DNA from: Clostridiales bacterium
GTDB lineage: Bacteria > Bacillota > Clostridia > Oscillospirales > Oscillospiraceae
NCBI GenBank assembly: GCA_004555705.1
Contig: SFHI01000070.1
Span: 1-16,527, forward strand
DNA length: 16,527 nt
Direction of reading: 5' to 3'
The translations under genes and the position numbers were made by a program. The notes under the pieces were generated by a model. The model was not told where the DNA came from. It did not search any database and saw nothing but the letters and a program-made list of their open reading frames with translations. Below are positions 1 through 5,683 of this stretch, piece by piece. Each line of letters begins with the position of its first letter. Within the stretch, counting starts at the first letter, position 1.

Positions 1-180
1 CAATCCCCCGGTTGAACGGAACCAGGTAACGATTACCACCAAAAATCGCAGTGACTCCCACTCTTTCGTGCACTTTTCGGTACAATCCCCCTCTAACTGA
101 GGGATTGCCACAACCAGTGTGCGCACTGGTTTCGCAATGACAGGAAACTTGAAGGCGAAGCCGCCAAACAACAATTTGTC
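1..180. repeat. MITE-like inverted-repeat element, copy 1 (left side cut by window)
   Basis: The right half matches the other copies: GGGATTGCCACAACCAGTG at 101-119, a TCGCAATGACAG core at 132-143, and the terminal AAACAACAATTTGTC at 166-180. The left part, from CAATCCCCCG at 1 to about 55, instead matches the interior of copy 4 (GGAACCAGGTAACGATTACC at 18-37). The stretch therefore looks like two elements, or two subfamilies, joined or nested. It is non-coding; the short open frames across it come from the repeat. Confidence 0.75.
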
Positions 181-228
181 TGCCTGCGATTCTCTGGCTG
201 AAATGATTTGTGTGCATTCAAATATACT

Positions 229-291
229 GTATAATATTCATTCTCGTAAGCACTCCCCCCTTGTATAATTCCGTTGTATATACGAATATAC
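229..291. promoter_or_regulatory. Cluster of GTATAATTC-like boxes upstream of the ABC importer
   Basis: Four related AT-rich boxes lie here: GTATAATATTCA (229-240), GTATAATTC (263-271), GTATATAC (276-283) and GAATATAC (284-291). The same motif recurs in both orientations over the promoter at 376-400. The half-site TGAAT/ATTCA resembles ARG boxes bound by ArgR/AhrC, which would suit an amino acid importer. That link is inference from motif shape alone. A weak promoter-like pair, TTGTGT (208) and TATAAT (230), overlaps the first box. Confidence 0.4.
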
Positions 292-368
292 CGCCCATTT
301 TTGAATATTTTCGGTCTGTTACACAACTGATATCCAATTCTTTCCTTCTCTATTGTATTAATTTCCAA

Positions 369-397
369 TTGACAATGAATAATATACGCAGTATAAT
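369..397 (+). promoter_or_regulatory. Consensus sigma-A promoter for the binding-protein gene
   Basis: TTGACA (369-374) and TATAAT (392-397) are both perfect consensus hexamers with a 17-bp spacer, so transcription should begin near 404. That gives a leader of about 55 nt before the ATG at 459. The spacer and -10 overlap an imperfect palindrome, TGAATAATATAC (376-387) and GTATAATTCA (391-400). A protein bound there would block RNA polymerase, so a strong but repressible promoter is likely. Confidence 0.85.
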
Positions 398-458
398 TCA
401 CTCATCAAAACGAAGCCCCCTCCGGGAAACGTCAGGGGACGGAAAAGGAGAGAATATT

Positions 459-1325
459 ATGAAAAAGCTGATGACCATGATCCTCGCCGCCGTAATGGTG
501 CTGTCCCTCTTCGCCGGCTGCGGTGCAAAGACCGATGCACCCGCCAACGAGTACAATTTGGTAACCCCCGGCAAGCTGACCGTTTCCATTTCCCCGGACT
601 TCGCTCCCATGGAGTTCGTCGATCCTTCCAAGTCCGGTCAGGACCAGTACGTGGGCTTCGATGTGACCCTGGCCAAGTACCTGGCCGAGGAGATGGGCCT
701 GGAGCTGGTGATCATGCCCATGGACTTTGGCGCCTGCCAGACCGCCGTGGAAATGGGCACCGTGGATATGTCCATCTCCGGCTTCTCCAAGACCGAAGAG
801 CGTGCCCAGAACTACAACCTTTCCGACTTCTACTACGCCGGTGACAACGAGACCCAGCAGGTGCTGATCACCATGGCAGGCAATGAAGGCAAGTACACCA
901 CCGCCGAATCCGTTGCCGGTCTGAAGGTTGGCGCCCAGGCCGCTTCCCTGCAGGCCAACCTCTGCACCAACCAGCTGCCCGACACCGAGCTTGTGATCTT
1001 CGCCGACCTGACCACCGGCCTGATGCAGCTGAAGAACGGTGACTTTGATGTCATGGCCGTGGCCGACGGCAATGCCGATGCCATCATCTCCAACAACCCC
1101 GATATCATCAAGTCCGGCTTCGAGTTCACCGTCACCTCCGACGAGGAGAACAACGTAATCCTGCTGAAGAAGGGCAGCGACACCCTCACCGCAAAGGTCA
1201 ACGAGCTGCTGGGCAAGGCCTACGACGCCGGCTACTACGGCACCTGGTACGCGGAAGCCAAGGAACTGGCCGGTATCGGCGTGGAAGTCTCCTACGACGA
1301 GAACGGCAACCCCATCACCGGTTGA
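459..1325 (+). CDS. Amino acid ABC transporter, substrate-binding lipoprotein
   Basis: This 288-residue protein captures a polar amino acid outside the membrane and delivers it to the permease and ATPase encoded downstream. Residues 1-20 are a lipoprotein signal peptide with the lipobox FAGC, so Cys21 would carry the lipid anchor. The rest is a family 3 (SBP_bac_3) periplasmic-binding fold. The typical GFDVTLAKYLAEEMGL segment lies at 66-81. KTEERAQ at 111-117 supplies the Arg (115) that usually binds the substrate carboxylate, and Asp203 is a plausible amino-group ligand. The ATG at 459 is chosen because AAAGGAG lies 8 bases upstream and the signal peptide starts exactly there; the open frame extends upstream through the promoter but that part is not coding. 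Substrate is uncertain: cystine, glutamine or arginine are all possible. Confidence 0.93.
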   Translation: MKKLMTMILAAVMVLSLFAGCGAKTDAPANEYNLVTPGKLTVSISPDFAPMEFVDPSKSGQDQYVGFDVTLAKYLAEEMGLELVIMPMDFGACQTAVEMGTVDMSISGFSKTEERAQNYNLSDFYYAGDNETQQVLITMAGNEGKYTTAESVAGLKVGAQAASLQANLCTNQLPDTELVIFADLTTGLMQLKNGDFDVMAVADGNADAIISNNPDIIKSGFEFTVTSDEENNVILLKKGSDTLTAKVNELLGKAYDAGYYGTWYAEAKELAGIGVEVSYDENGNPITG

Positions 1326-1335
1326 TTCCCCCCAA

Positions 1336-1368
1336 GGACCGACGGCCCCGCCCGTCGGCCCTTGTCTG
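1336..1368 (+). terminator. Intrinsic terminator-like hairpin after the binding-protein gene
   Basis: The 7-bp GC stem CCGACGG (1339-1345)/CCGTCGG (1352-1358) can extend past one mismatch by two more pairs. It is followed by a U-rich but broken tail, CTTGTCTGTC. Termination is probably partial. That would give more binding-protein transcript than permease or ATPase transcript, as is common for ABC importers. Confidence 0.6.
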
Positions 1369-1382
1369 TCAAATAATCAGTA

Positions 1383-1554
1383 CGATAAATTGTTGTTTAC
1401 AGCTCTATAGCGCACTGAAAAAGAACTGTCATTGCGAACCAGTCCGCTTTCCTGGTGTGGCAATCCCCCAACAATTCAGGATGGTTTGTTAGGGCGTTTG
1501 CCGATTTTTTCGAATATGTCGGAATATCCGGGGGATTGCCACGCCAGTGTATTT
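1383..1554. repeat. MITE-like inverted-repeat element, copy 2 (right end lost)
   Basis: It starts with CGATAAATTGTTGTTTA (1383-1399), identical to the terminal repeat of copy 3. The core TGTCATTGCGAACCAGTCCG follows, then a GGCAATCCCCC arm, an interior, and the opposing GGGGGATTGCC arm at 1530-1540. The right terminal repeat is missing: similarity ends near 1554, about 40 bp before the permease start. The interior (CAACAATTCAGGATGG) matches copy 3 read in reverse, so the two copies are inserted in opposite orientations. Confidence 0.8.
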
Positions 1555-1593
1555 ATCCCCCTGCCCGTATCATCGAAGAGAAAGGATCAAGTT

Positions 1594-2334
1594 ATGGAAT
1601 TTGCCCAGATCGGCGCCAATATCGTCAAAATCATGAGAGACTATTGGAAGGTGTTCCTCATTGAGGGCGTCTCCAATACCCTGATTCTCACCTGCATCGC
1701 GGTTTCCCTGGGCGCCATCCTGGGCACCCTGGTGGCCATCCTGAAGATGTCCCGGTTCCGCATTCTCCGCTTCATCGTCACGGCCTATGTGGAGATCATC
1801 CGCGGCACCCCCATTCTGCTGCAGCTGTACATCTTCTACTTCTGTCTGCCCCAGATGCTGCCCTTCCTGAAGCTCAGCGCCTTCATGTGGGTGGCCATCG
1901 CCATGTGCGTCAACTCCTCGGCCTACGTTTCCGAGGTCATCCGTTCCGGCATTCAGGCCGTGGACAAGGGCCAGACGGAAGCCGCCCGGAGTCTGGGCCT
2001 TTCCTCCGGCCAGACCATGCTGAAAGTGGTGCTGCCCCAGGCCATCAAGAACATCCTTCCGGCTCTGGGCAACGAGTTCGTCATGATCCTGAAGGAGACG
2101 TCCCTCGCCTCCACCTTCTTCCTGGGCGATCTGATGACCTCCTACCAGAAGGTCAAGGGCGCCACCTTCCTGGGCTTTGAGTGCCTGCTCATTGTGGGCA
2201 TCATCTACTTCTGCCTGACCTTTCCCCTGAGCAAGGTGGTTGGGTACTTCGAGAAGCGGATGGCCTCCGACAAATCCTACAAGAACCACCACAAGCACAG
2301 AGCAAGGAAACTGGCCGAAGGAGGAAAAATCTGA
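1594..2334 (+). CDS. Amino acid ABC transporter, permease
   Basis: This 246-residue integral membrane protein forms the channel of the importer. Hydrophobic segments lie near 24-50, 72-90, 96-115 and 192-213. The HisM/GlnP-type signature EIIRGTPILLQLY is at 67-79. The cytoplasmic coupling (EAA) loop QTEAARSLGLSSGQ is at 127-140 and continues to PALGNEF at 156-162. The ATG at 1594 is chosen because AAAGGA lies 8 bases upstream and the family similarity begins there. The frame is open back to 1432, but that extension reads through the repeat element and is not genuine. The stop overlaps the ATPase start by one base (TGATG), so the two genes are translationally coupled. The C-terminus is unusually basic (KNHHKHRARK, 230-239). 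Confidence 0.93.
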   Translation: MEFAQIGANIVKIMRDYWKVFLIEGVSNTLILTCIAVSLGAILGTLVAILKMSRFRILRFIVTAYVEIIRGTPILLQLYIFYFCLPQMLPFLKLSAFMWVAIAMCVNSSAYVSEVIRSGIQAVDKGQTEAARSLGLSSGQTMLKVVLPQAIKNILPALGNEFVMILKETSLASTFFLGDLMTSYQKVKGATFLGFECLLIVGIIYFCLTFPLSKVVGYFEKRMASDKSYKNHHKHRARKLAEGGKI

Positions 2335-3062
2335 TGGAAATGATCAAAACCGTTGACCTTCATAAGAGCTTTGGCCATCTGAAGGTCCTCACCGGCGTGA
2401 ACCAGACCATCGAAAAGGGCGAGGTGGTGTCCATCATCGGCCCCTCCGGCGGTGGCAAGAGCACCTTCCTGCGGTGCCTGAACCTGCTGGAGAAGCCCAC
2501 CCAGGGCCAGATTTTCTTCGAGGGCAAGGAAATCACCGGCAAGAAGGTGGACATCGACCTGCACCGGCAGAAGATGGGCATGGTGTTCCAGCAGTTCAAC
2601 GTGTTCCCTCACCTGAGCGTCTGTGACAACGTGACCCTGGCCCCCAAGCTGCTGAAGAAAAAGACCGAGGCCGAGGCCACGGACATGGCCAAGGAGCTAT
2701 TAAACCGCGTAGGCCTCATCGACAAGCTGGACGAGATGCCCGGCAACCTCTCCGGCGGGCAGAAGCAGCGGCTGGCCATCGTGCGCGCTCTGGCCATGGA
2801 GCCGGACGTAATGCTCTTTGACGAGCCCACCTCCGCCCTGGACCCCGAAATGGTGGGTGAGGTGCTGGATGTCATCAAGGGCTTGGTCTCCACCGGCATG
2901 ACCTCCGTTATCGTCACCCATGAGATGCGCTTTGCCGAGGAGGTTTCCGACCGGGTGCTGTTCATCGCCGACGGAAACGTGCTGGAGGAAGGGCCCCCCG
3001 CCACCTTCTTCCACAATCCCACCCACCCCCGGCTCCAGGACTTTCTCCGGAAGGTGCTGTAA
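2334..3062 (+). CDS. Amino acid ABC transporter, ATP-binding protein
   Basis: This 242-residue ATPase of the GlnQ/HisP type powers uptake from the cytoplasmic face. All catalytic motifs are present: Walker A GPSGGGKST (36-44; the fifth residue is Gly where Ser is usual), Q-loop Gln86, signature LSGGQ (139-143), Walker B MLFDEP (160-165) with catalytic Glu164, D-loop SALD, and switch His196. The length is typical of the family. The ATG at 2334 overlaps the permease stop and has AAGGAGG (2318-2324) 9 bases upstream; a second in-frame ATG at 2340 is less likely. A strong terminator follows the stop within 10 bases, so the importer operon ends here. Confidence 0.96.
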   Translation: MEMIKTVDLHKSFGHLKVLTGVNQTIEKGEVVSIIGPSGGGKSTFLRCLNLLEKPTQGQIFFEGKEITGKKVDIDLHRQKMGMVFQQFNVFPHLSVCDNVTLAPKLLKKKTEAEATDMAKELLNRVGLIDKLDEMPGNLSGGQKQRLAIVRALAMEPDVMLFDEPTSALDPEMVGEVLDVIKGLVSTGMTSVIVTHEMRFAEEVSDRVLFIADGNVLEEGPPATFFHNPTHPRLQDFLRKVL

Positions 3063-3068
3063 TCACTC

Positions 3069-3105
3069 CCAGCCGGATACCCCTGGTGTCCGGCTGGTTC
3101 CTTTT
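3069..3105 (+). terminator. Intrinsic terminator of the ABC importer operon
   Basis: A perfect 9-bp stem, CCAGCCGGA (3069-3077)/TCCGGCTGG (3089-3097), with an 11-nt loop, is followed by TTCCTTTT. It begins 7 bases after the ATPase stop. Confidence 0.85.
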
Positions 3106-3120
3106 CGCCGAATCCTGCTA

Positions 3121-3330
3121 CGATAAATTGTTGTTTAGCAAAATAAACGCTGTCATTGCGAGCCAGTGCGCACACTGGCGTGGCAATCCCCCGGTAAGAC
3201 GGGAAATGTACCAAATACGGACAATCGCTCTAACGAACCGTCCTGAATTGTTGGGGGATTGCCACACCAGTCTGCGGACTGGTTCGCAATGACAGCTTCT
3301 TTTTTAAGCACGCTAAACAACAATTTATCG
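3121..3330. repeat. MITE-like inverted-repeat element, copy 3 (complete, 210 bp)
   Basis: This is the intact copy that defines the family. CGATAAATTGTTGTTTAGC (3121-3139) and GCTAAACAACAATTTATCG (3312-3330) are perfect 19-bp terminal inverted repeats. Inside them lie TGTCATTGCGAGCCAGTGCG (3151) and, opposed, GGTTCGCAATGACAG (3280-3294), then GGCAATCCCCC/GGGGGATTGCC arms (3181 and 3252). The whole unit could fold into one long cruciform. No transposase is encoded, as expected for a non-autonomous element. No clear target-site duplication is visible. Confidence 0.9.
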
Positions 3331-3381
3331 CACTGACACATACACTGATATTTCTCCCATTCCATGAAAGGAGCACCCCCA

Positions 3382-4809
3382 ATGAAACAGGCCCTTTACG
3401 ATATCATCGACCGCAAAGCCCCCATGCTCACCTCCCTCAGTGACAAAATCTGGGACTATGCCGAGCTGTCCCTGCTGGAATACAAATCCACTGCTGCCTA
3501 TGTCCAAATCCTGAAGGAGGAGGGCTTCACCGTGGAGGAAAACCTCTGCGGCATCCCCACCGCCTTTTCCGGCTCCTTCGGCTCCGGAGCCCCCCGGATC
3601 GGCATTCTGGGGGAGTACGACGCCCTTTCCGGCCTGTCCCAGAAGGCGGGAGTCACCGAGTATTCGCCCCTGACCGAGGGCGGCTGCGGTCAGGGCTGCG
3701 GACACAACCTGCTGGGGGCCGCCTCCCTGGGCGCGGCCATCGCCATTAAGGAAGCCATCGCGGCAGGGCAGCTTCACGGCACCGTGATCTTCTACGGCTG
3801 TCCCGGAGAGGAAGGCTGCGCGGGCAAGACCTTCATGGCCCGGGACGGGCTGTTCCGGGATTTGGACGCGGCCCTCACCTGGCACCCCGGGGACACCAAC
3901 GAGGTCACCGTAGGCTCCAACGCCGCCTGTATTCAGGTGGCCTATAAGTTCCAGGGCCGTGCCGCCCATGCCGCCGGGAATCCCTGGACGGGCCGCTCCG
4001 CCCTGGACGCGGCGGAGCTGATGAACATCGGTGTTCAGTTCCTCCGGGAGCATATGCCCCCCAAGTCCAGCATCCACTACTCCATCAGCGACACCGGCGG
4101 CCTGTCCCCCAACGTAGTCCAGCCCACGGCGGGCCTGATCTACATGGTCCGTGCCGCCAATGTCCGCGCGGCTAAGGCCCTCTTAGAGCGGGTGAACAAC
4201 ATTGCCAAGGGCGCGGCGCTGATGACCGACACTACGGTATCCTGGCACCAGATTGACGGCACCTCCGATACCCTGTCCAACACTGTGCTGGAAGAGCTGC
4301 TCTACCGGAACCTCCAGGAAGCCCCCCTACCTGCCTATACTGAGGAAGAGGTCGCTTATGCCCAGGCTCTGAAGGCCACCTTCCCCGAATCCCGCCTGCC
4401 TGGGGATCTGACCGAGGACAATCCCCAGGTGAAGCAATTCGTCATGGAGAAAACCCAGGGCGGCACACGTCCCCTCAACGATTTTGTCATGCCCTATGTC
4501 AGCGCCTGTCCCTTCAGCCCCGGCTCCACGGACGTGGGCGATGTCAGCTGGCTCACCCCCACCGCCCAGTTCAACGCGGTAACCATCCCCTCCGGCACCC
4601 CGGGCCACTCCTGGCAGACAGTGAGCTGCGGCAGAACCAGCCTTGCCCACAAGGGAATGCTGTACGCGGCAAAGGTGCTGGCCGCCTCGGTCAGTGAGCT
4701 GATGGCGGACGAAGCCCTCCTGGCCCAAGCCCGGGCCGAATTCGCGGTCACCGCCGCCCAGGGCTACGACTGCCCCATCCCGCCCGACCTCATCGCCGCC
4801 CCGCAATAA
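3382..4809 (+). CDS. M20 family metallo-amidohydrolase, AbgB-like
   Basis: This 475-residue cytoplasmic enzyme is close in length and motifs to AbgB, the p-aminobenzoyl-glutamate hydrolase B subunit (about 480 residues). M20 enzymes of this branch cleave the amide bond of N-acyl or aminobenzoyl amino acids. Likely metal and catalytic residues are Cys106-x-His108 (GCGHN), Glu143-Glu144 (PGEEG), His168 (TWHPG) and His409 (GHSWQ). His196 (AAHAAG) marks the dimerisation (lid) domain at about 185-300. The ATG at 3382 is chosen because AAAGGAG (3367-3373) lies 8 bases upstream; the ATG at 3364 would place that site inside the gene. Copy 3 of the repeat separates it from the importer, so it may have its own promoter. 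The true substrate is unknown; an imported conjugate is a reasonable guess. Confidence 0.9.
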   Translation: MKQALYDIIDRKAPMLTSLSDKIWDYAELSLLEYKSTAAYVQILKEEGFTVEENLCGIPTAFSGSFGSGAPRIGILGEYDALSGLSQKAGVTEYSPLTEGGCGQGCGHNLLGAASLGAAIAIKEAIAAGQLHGTVIFYGCPGEEGCAGKTFMARDGLFRDLDAALTWHPGDTNEVTVGSNAACIQVAYKFQGRAAHAAGNPWTGRSALDAAELMNIGVQFLREHMPPKSSIHYSISDTGGLSPNVVQPTAGLIYMVRAANVRAAKALLERVNNIAKGAALMTDTTVSWHQIDGTSDTLSNTVLEELLYRNLQEAPLPAYTEEEVAYAQALKATFPESRLPGDLTEDNPQVKQFVMEKTQGGTRPLNDFVMPYVSACPFSPGSTDVGDVSWLTPTAQFNAVTIPSGTPGHSWQTVSCGRTSLAHKGMLYAAKVLAASVSELMADEALLAQARAEFAVTAAQGYDCPIPPDLIAAPQ

Positions 4810-4849
4810 TGGAGTGGAAGGTGGACAGTGAAGCCCCCCTTCCTCATCA

Positions 4850-5008
4850 GCGCAGCAAATTGGTGTTTGTCGGGCTGTGCCGCAATTACCTGTCATTGCG
4901 AACCAGCGCGCACGCTGGTGTGGCAATCCCCCCGATGAATGGAACCAGGTAACGATTACCACCTGGCTCGCAATGACAGAAAAAACGTACAAACAACAAT
5001 TTGTCGCT
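4850..5008. repeat. MITE-like inverted-repeat element, copy 4
   Basis: The left end AGCGCAGCAAATTGGTGTTTG (from about 4849) is a degraded match to the right end, ACAAACAACAATTTGTCG (4989-5006). The core TGTCATTGCGAACCAGCGCG (4891) and the opposed CTCGCAATGACAG (4967-4979) are clear. The interior is short, lacks the GGGGGATTGCC arm, and holds its own small hairpin, CCAGGT-N7-ACCACCTGG. This interior recurs at 10-40, defining a second subfamily. Confidence 0.8.
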
Positions 5009-5056
5009 CTGATGTTTCCGGCCAACAAACCTGAATTGTCAATTCCATACGTCCTC

Positions 5057-5099
5057 TCCGCCGGTCCGGAATGAACGCTTCCCGGGCCGGCGGATTTTT
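5057..5099 (+). terminator. Intrinsic terminator upstream of greA
   Basis: A 13-bp stem with a single G-U pair, TCCGCCGGTCCGG (5057-5069)/CCGGGCCGGCGGA (5082-5094), is followed directly by TTTTT (5095-5099). It ends rightward transcription from the amidohydrolase gene and insulates greA. Confidence 0.9.
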
Positions 5100-5132
5100 C
5101 GTGGAAAACGTCCCGATCCGCGCAAAATTCCC

Positions 5133-5161
5133 TTGACTGCCAGGGGAAACTGCTCTATAAT
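5133..5161 (+). promoter_or_regulatory. Sigma-A promoter of greA-lysS
   Basis: TTGACT (5133-5138) and TATAAT (5156-5161) are separated by exactly 17 bp. Transcription should start near 5168, leaving a leader of about 38 nt before the greA ATG. Confidence 0.88.
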
Positions 5162-5205
5162 GTTTGGAGCTATGGATATTTTTAGCTGAGAAAGGATTTT
5201 TGAAT

Positions 5206-5682
5206 ATGGCTAAGGAATATAAGATTACAAGCCTGCGGCTTGCCGACCTGGAGAAGGAGCTCAACTACCTGAAAACCACCCGGGAGCGGGAAATCGCCGC
5301 CATGATCGCGGAAGCCCGTTCCTACGGCGACCTTTCCGAAAACTCCGAGTACGACGCCGCCAAGAATGAACAGGCCAAGCTCTACGGCCGCATTGCCGAG
5401 ATCGAGGACATCCTGTCCCACGCCGTCATCATCGAGGACGAGAACGAAGCCTCCGGCCGGGTGGGCCTGGGCTGCACCGTGGTGGTGGAGGATGAGAAGG
5501 GAGCTCGCACCGAGTACCGGATCACCGGCTCTCAGGAGGCCAACCCCATGGAGCATAAGCTCTCCGACGACTCTCCCTTCGGCCGGGCTGTAGTGGGCAA
5601 GGCCGCGGGCGAGACCTTCACCGTCAACGCTCCCGCCGGCTCCTTCTCCATGAAGGTTATCAGCGTTTCCCGGGAGGGCTGA
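5206..5682 (+). CDS. greA: Transcription elongation factor GreA
   Basis: This 158-residue protein is exactly the usual GreA length. It binds the RNA polymerase secondary channel and stimulates cleavage of backtracked transcripts. The N-terminal coiled coil (about 1-75) carries the acidic tip in DLSENSEYDAAKNEQ, whose acidic residues position the catalytic metal. The C-terminal FKBP-like domain (about 80-158) includes the typical SDDSPFGRAVVGK stretch. The ATG at 5206 is chosen because GAGAAAGGA lies about 10 bases upstream and the family N-terminus is MAKEYKITSLRLADL; the frame opens further at a TTG (5164), but that lies before the predicted transcript start. lysS starts one base after the stop. 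Confidence 0.97.
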   Translation: MAKEYKITSLRLADLEKELNYLKTTREREIAAMIAEARSYGDLSENSEYDAAKNEQAKLYGRIAEIEDILSHAVIIEDENEASGRVGLGCTVVVEDEKGARTEYRITGSQEANPMEHKLSDDSPFGRAVVGKAAGETFTVNAPAGSFSMKVISVSREG

Positions 5683-5683
5683 T

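Noticed and set aside
210..458. N-terminal extension of the binding protein from a GTG at 210
   Set aside because: It runs through the consensus promoter (369-397). The lipoprotein signal peptide and ribosome site both fix the start at 459.
1432..1593. N-terminal extension of the permease
   Set aside because: It translates the repeat element (CGNPPTIQDG-type sequence, also seen in reverse at copy 3), and the ribosome site precedes 1594.
3086..3365. Short open frames on both strands at copy 3
   Set aside because: They encode only the repeat, in both directions, and have no ribosome site.
1..5008. CRISPR array
   Set aside because: The recurring units are 160-210 bp, hundreds of bases apart and internally inverted, with no regular short repeat-spacer pattern and no cas genes.
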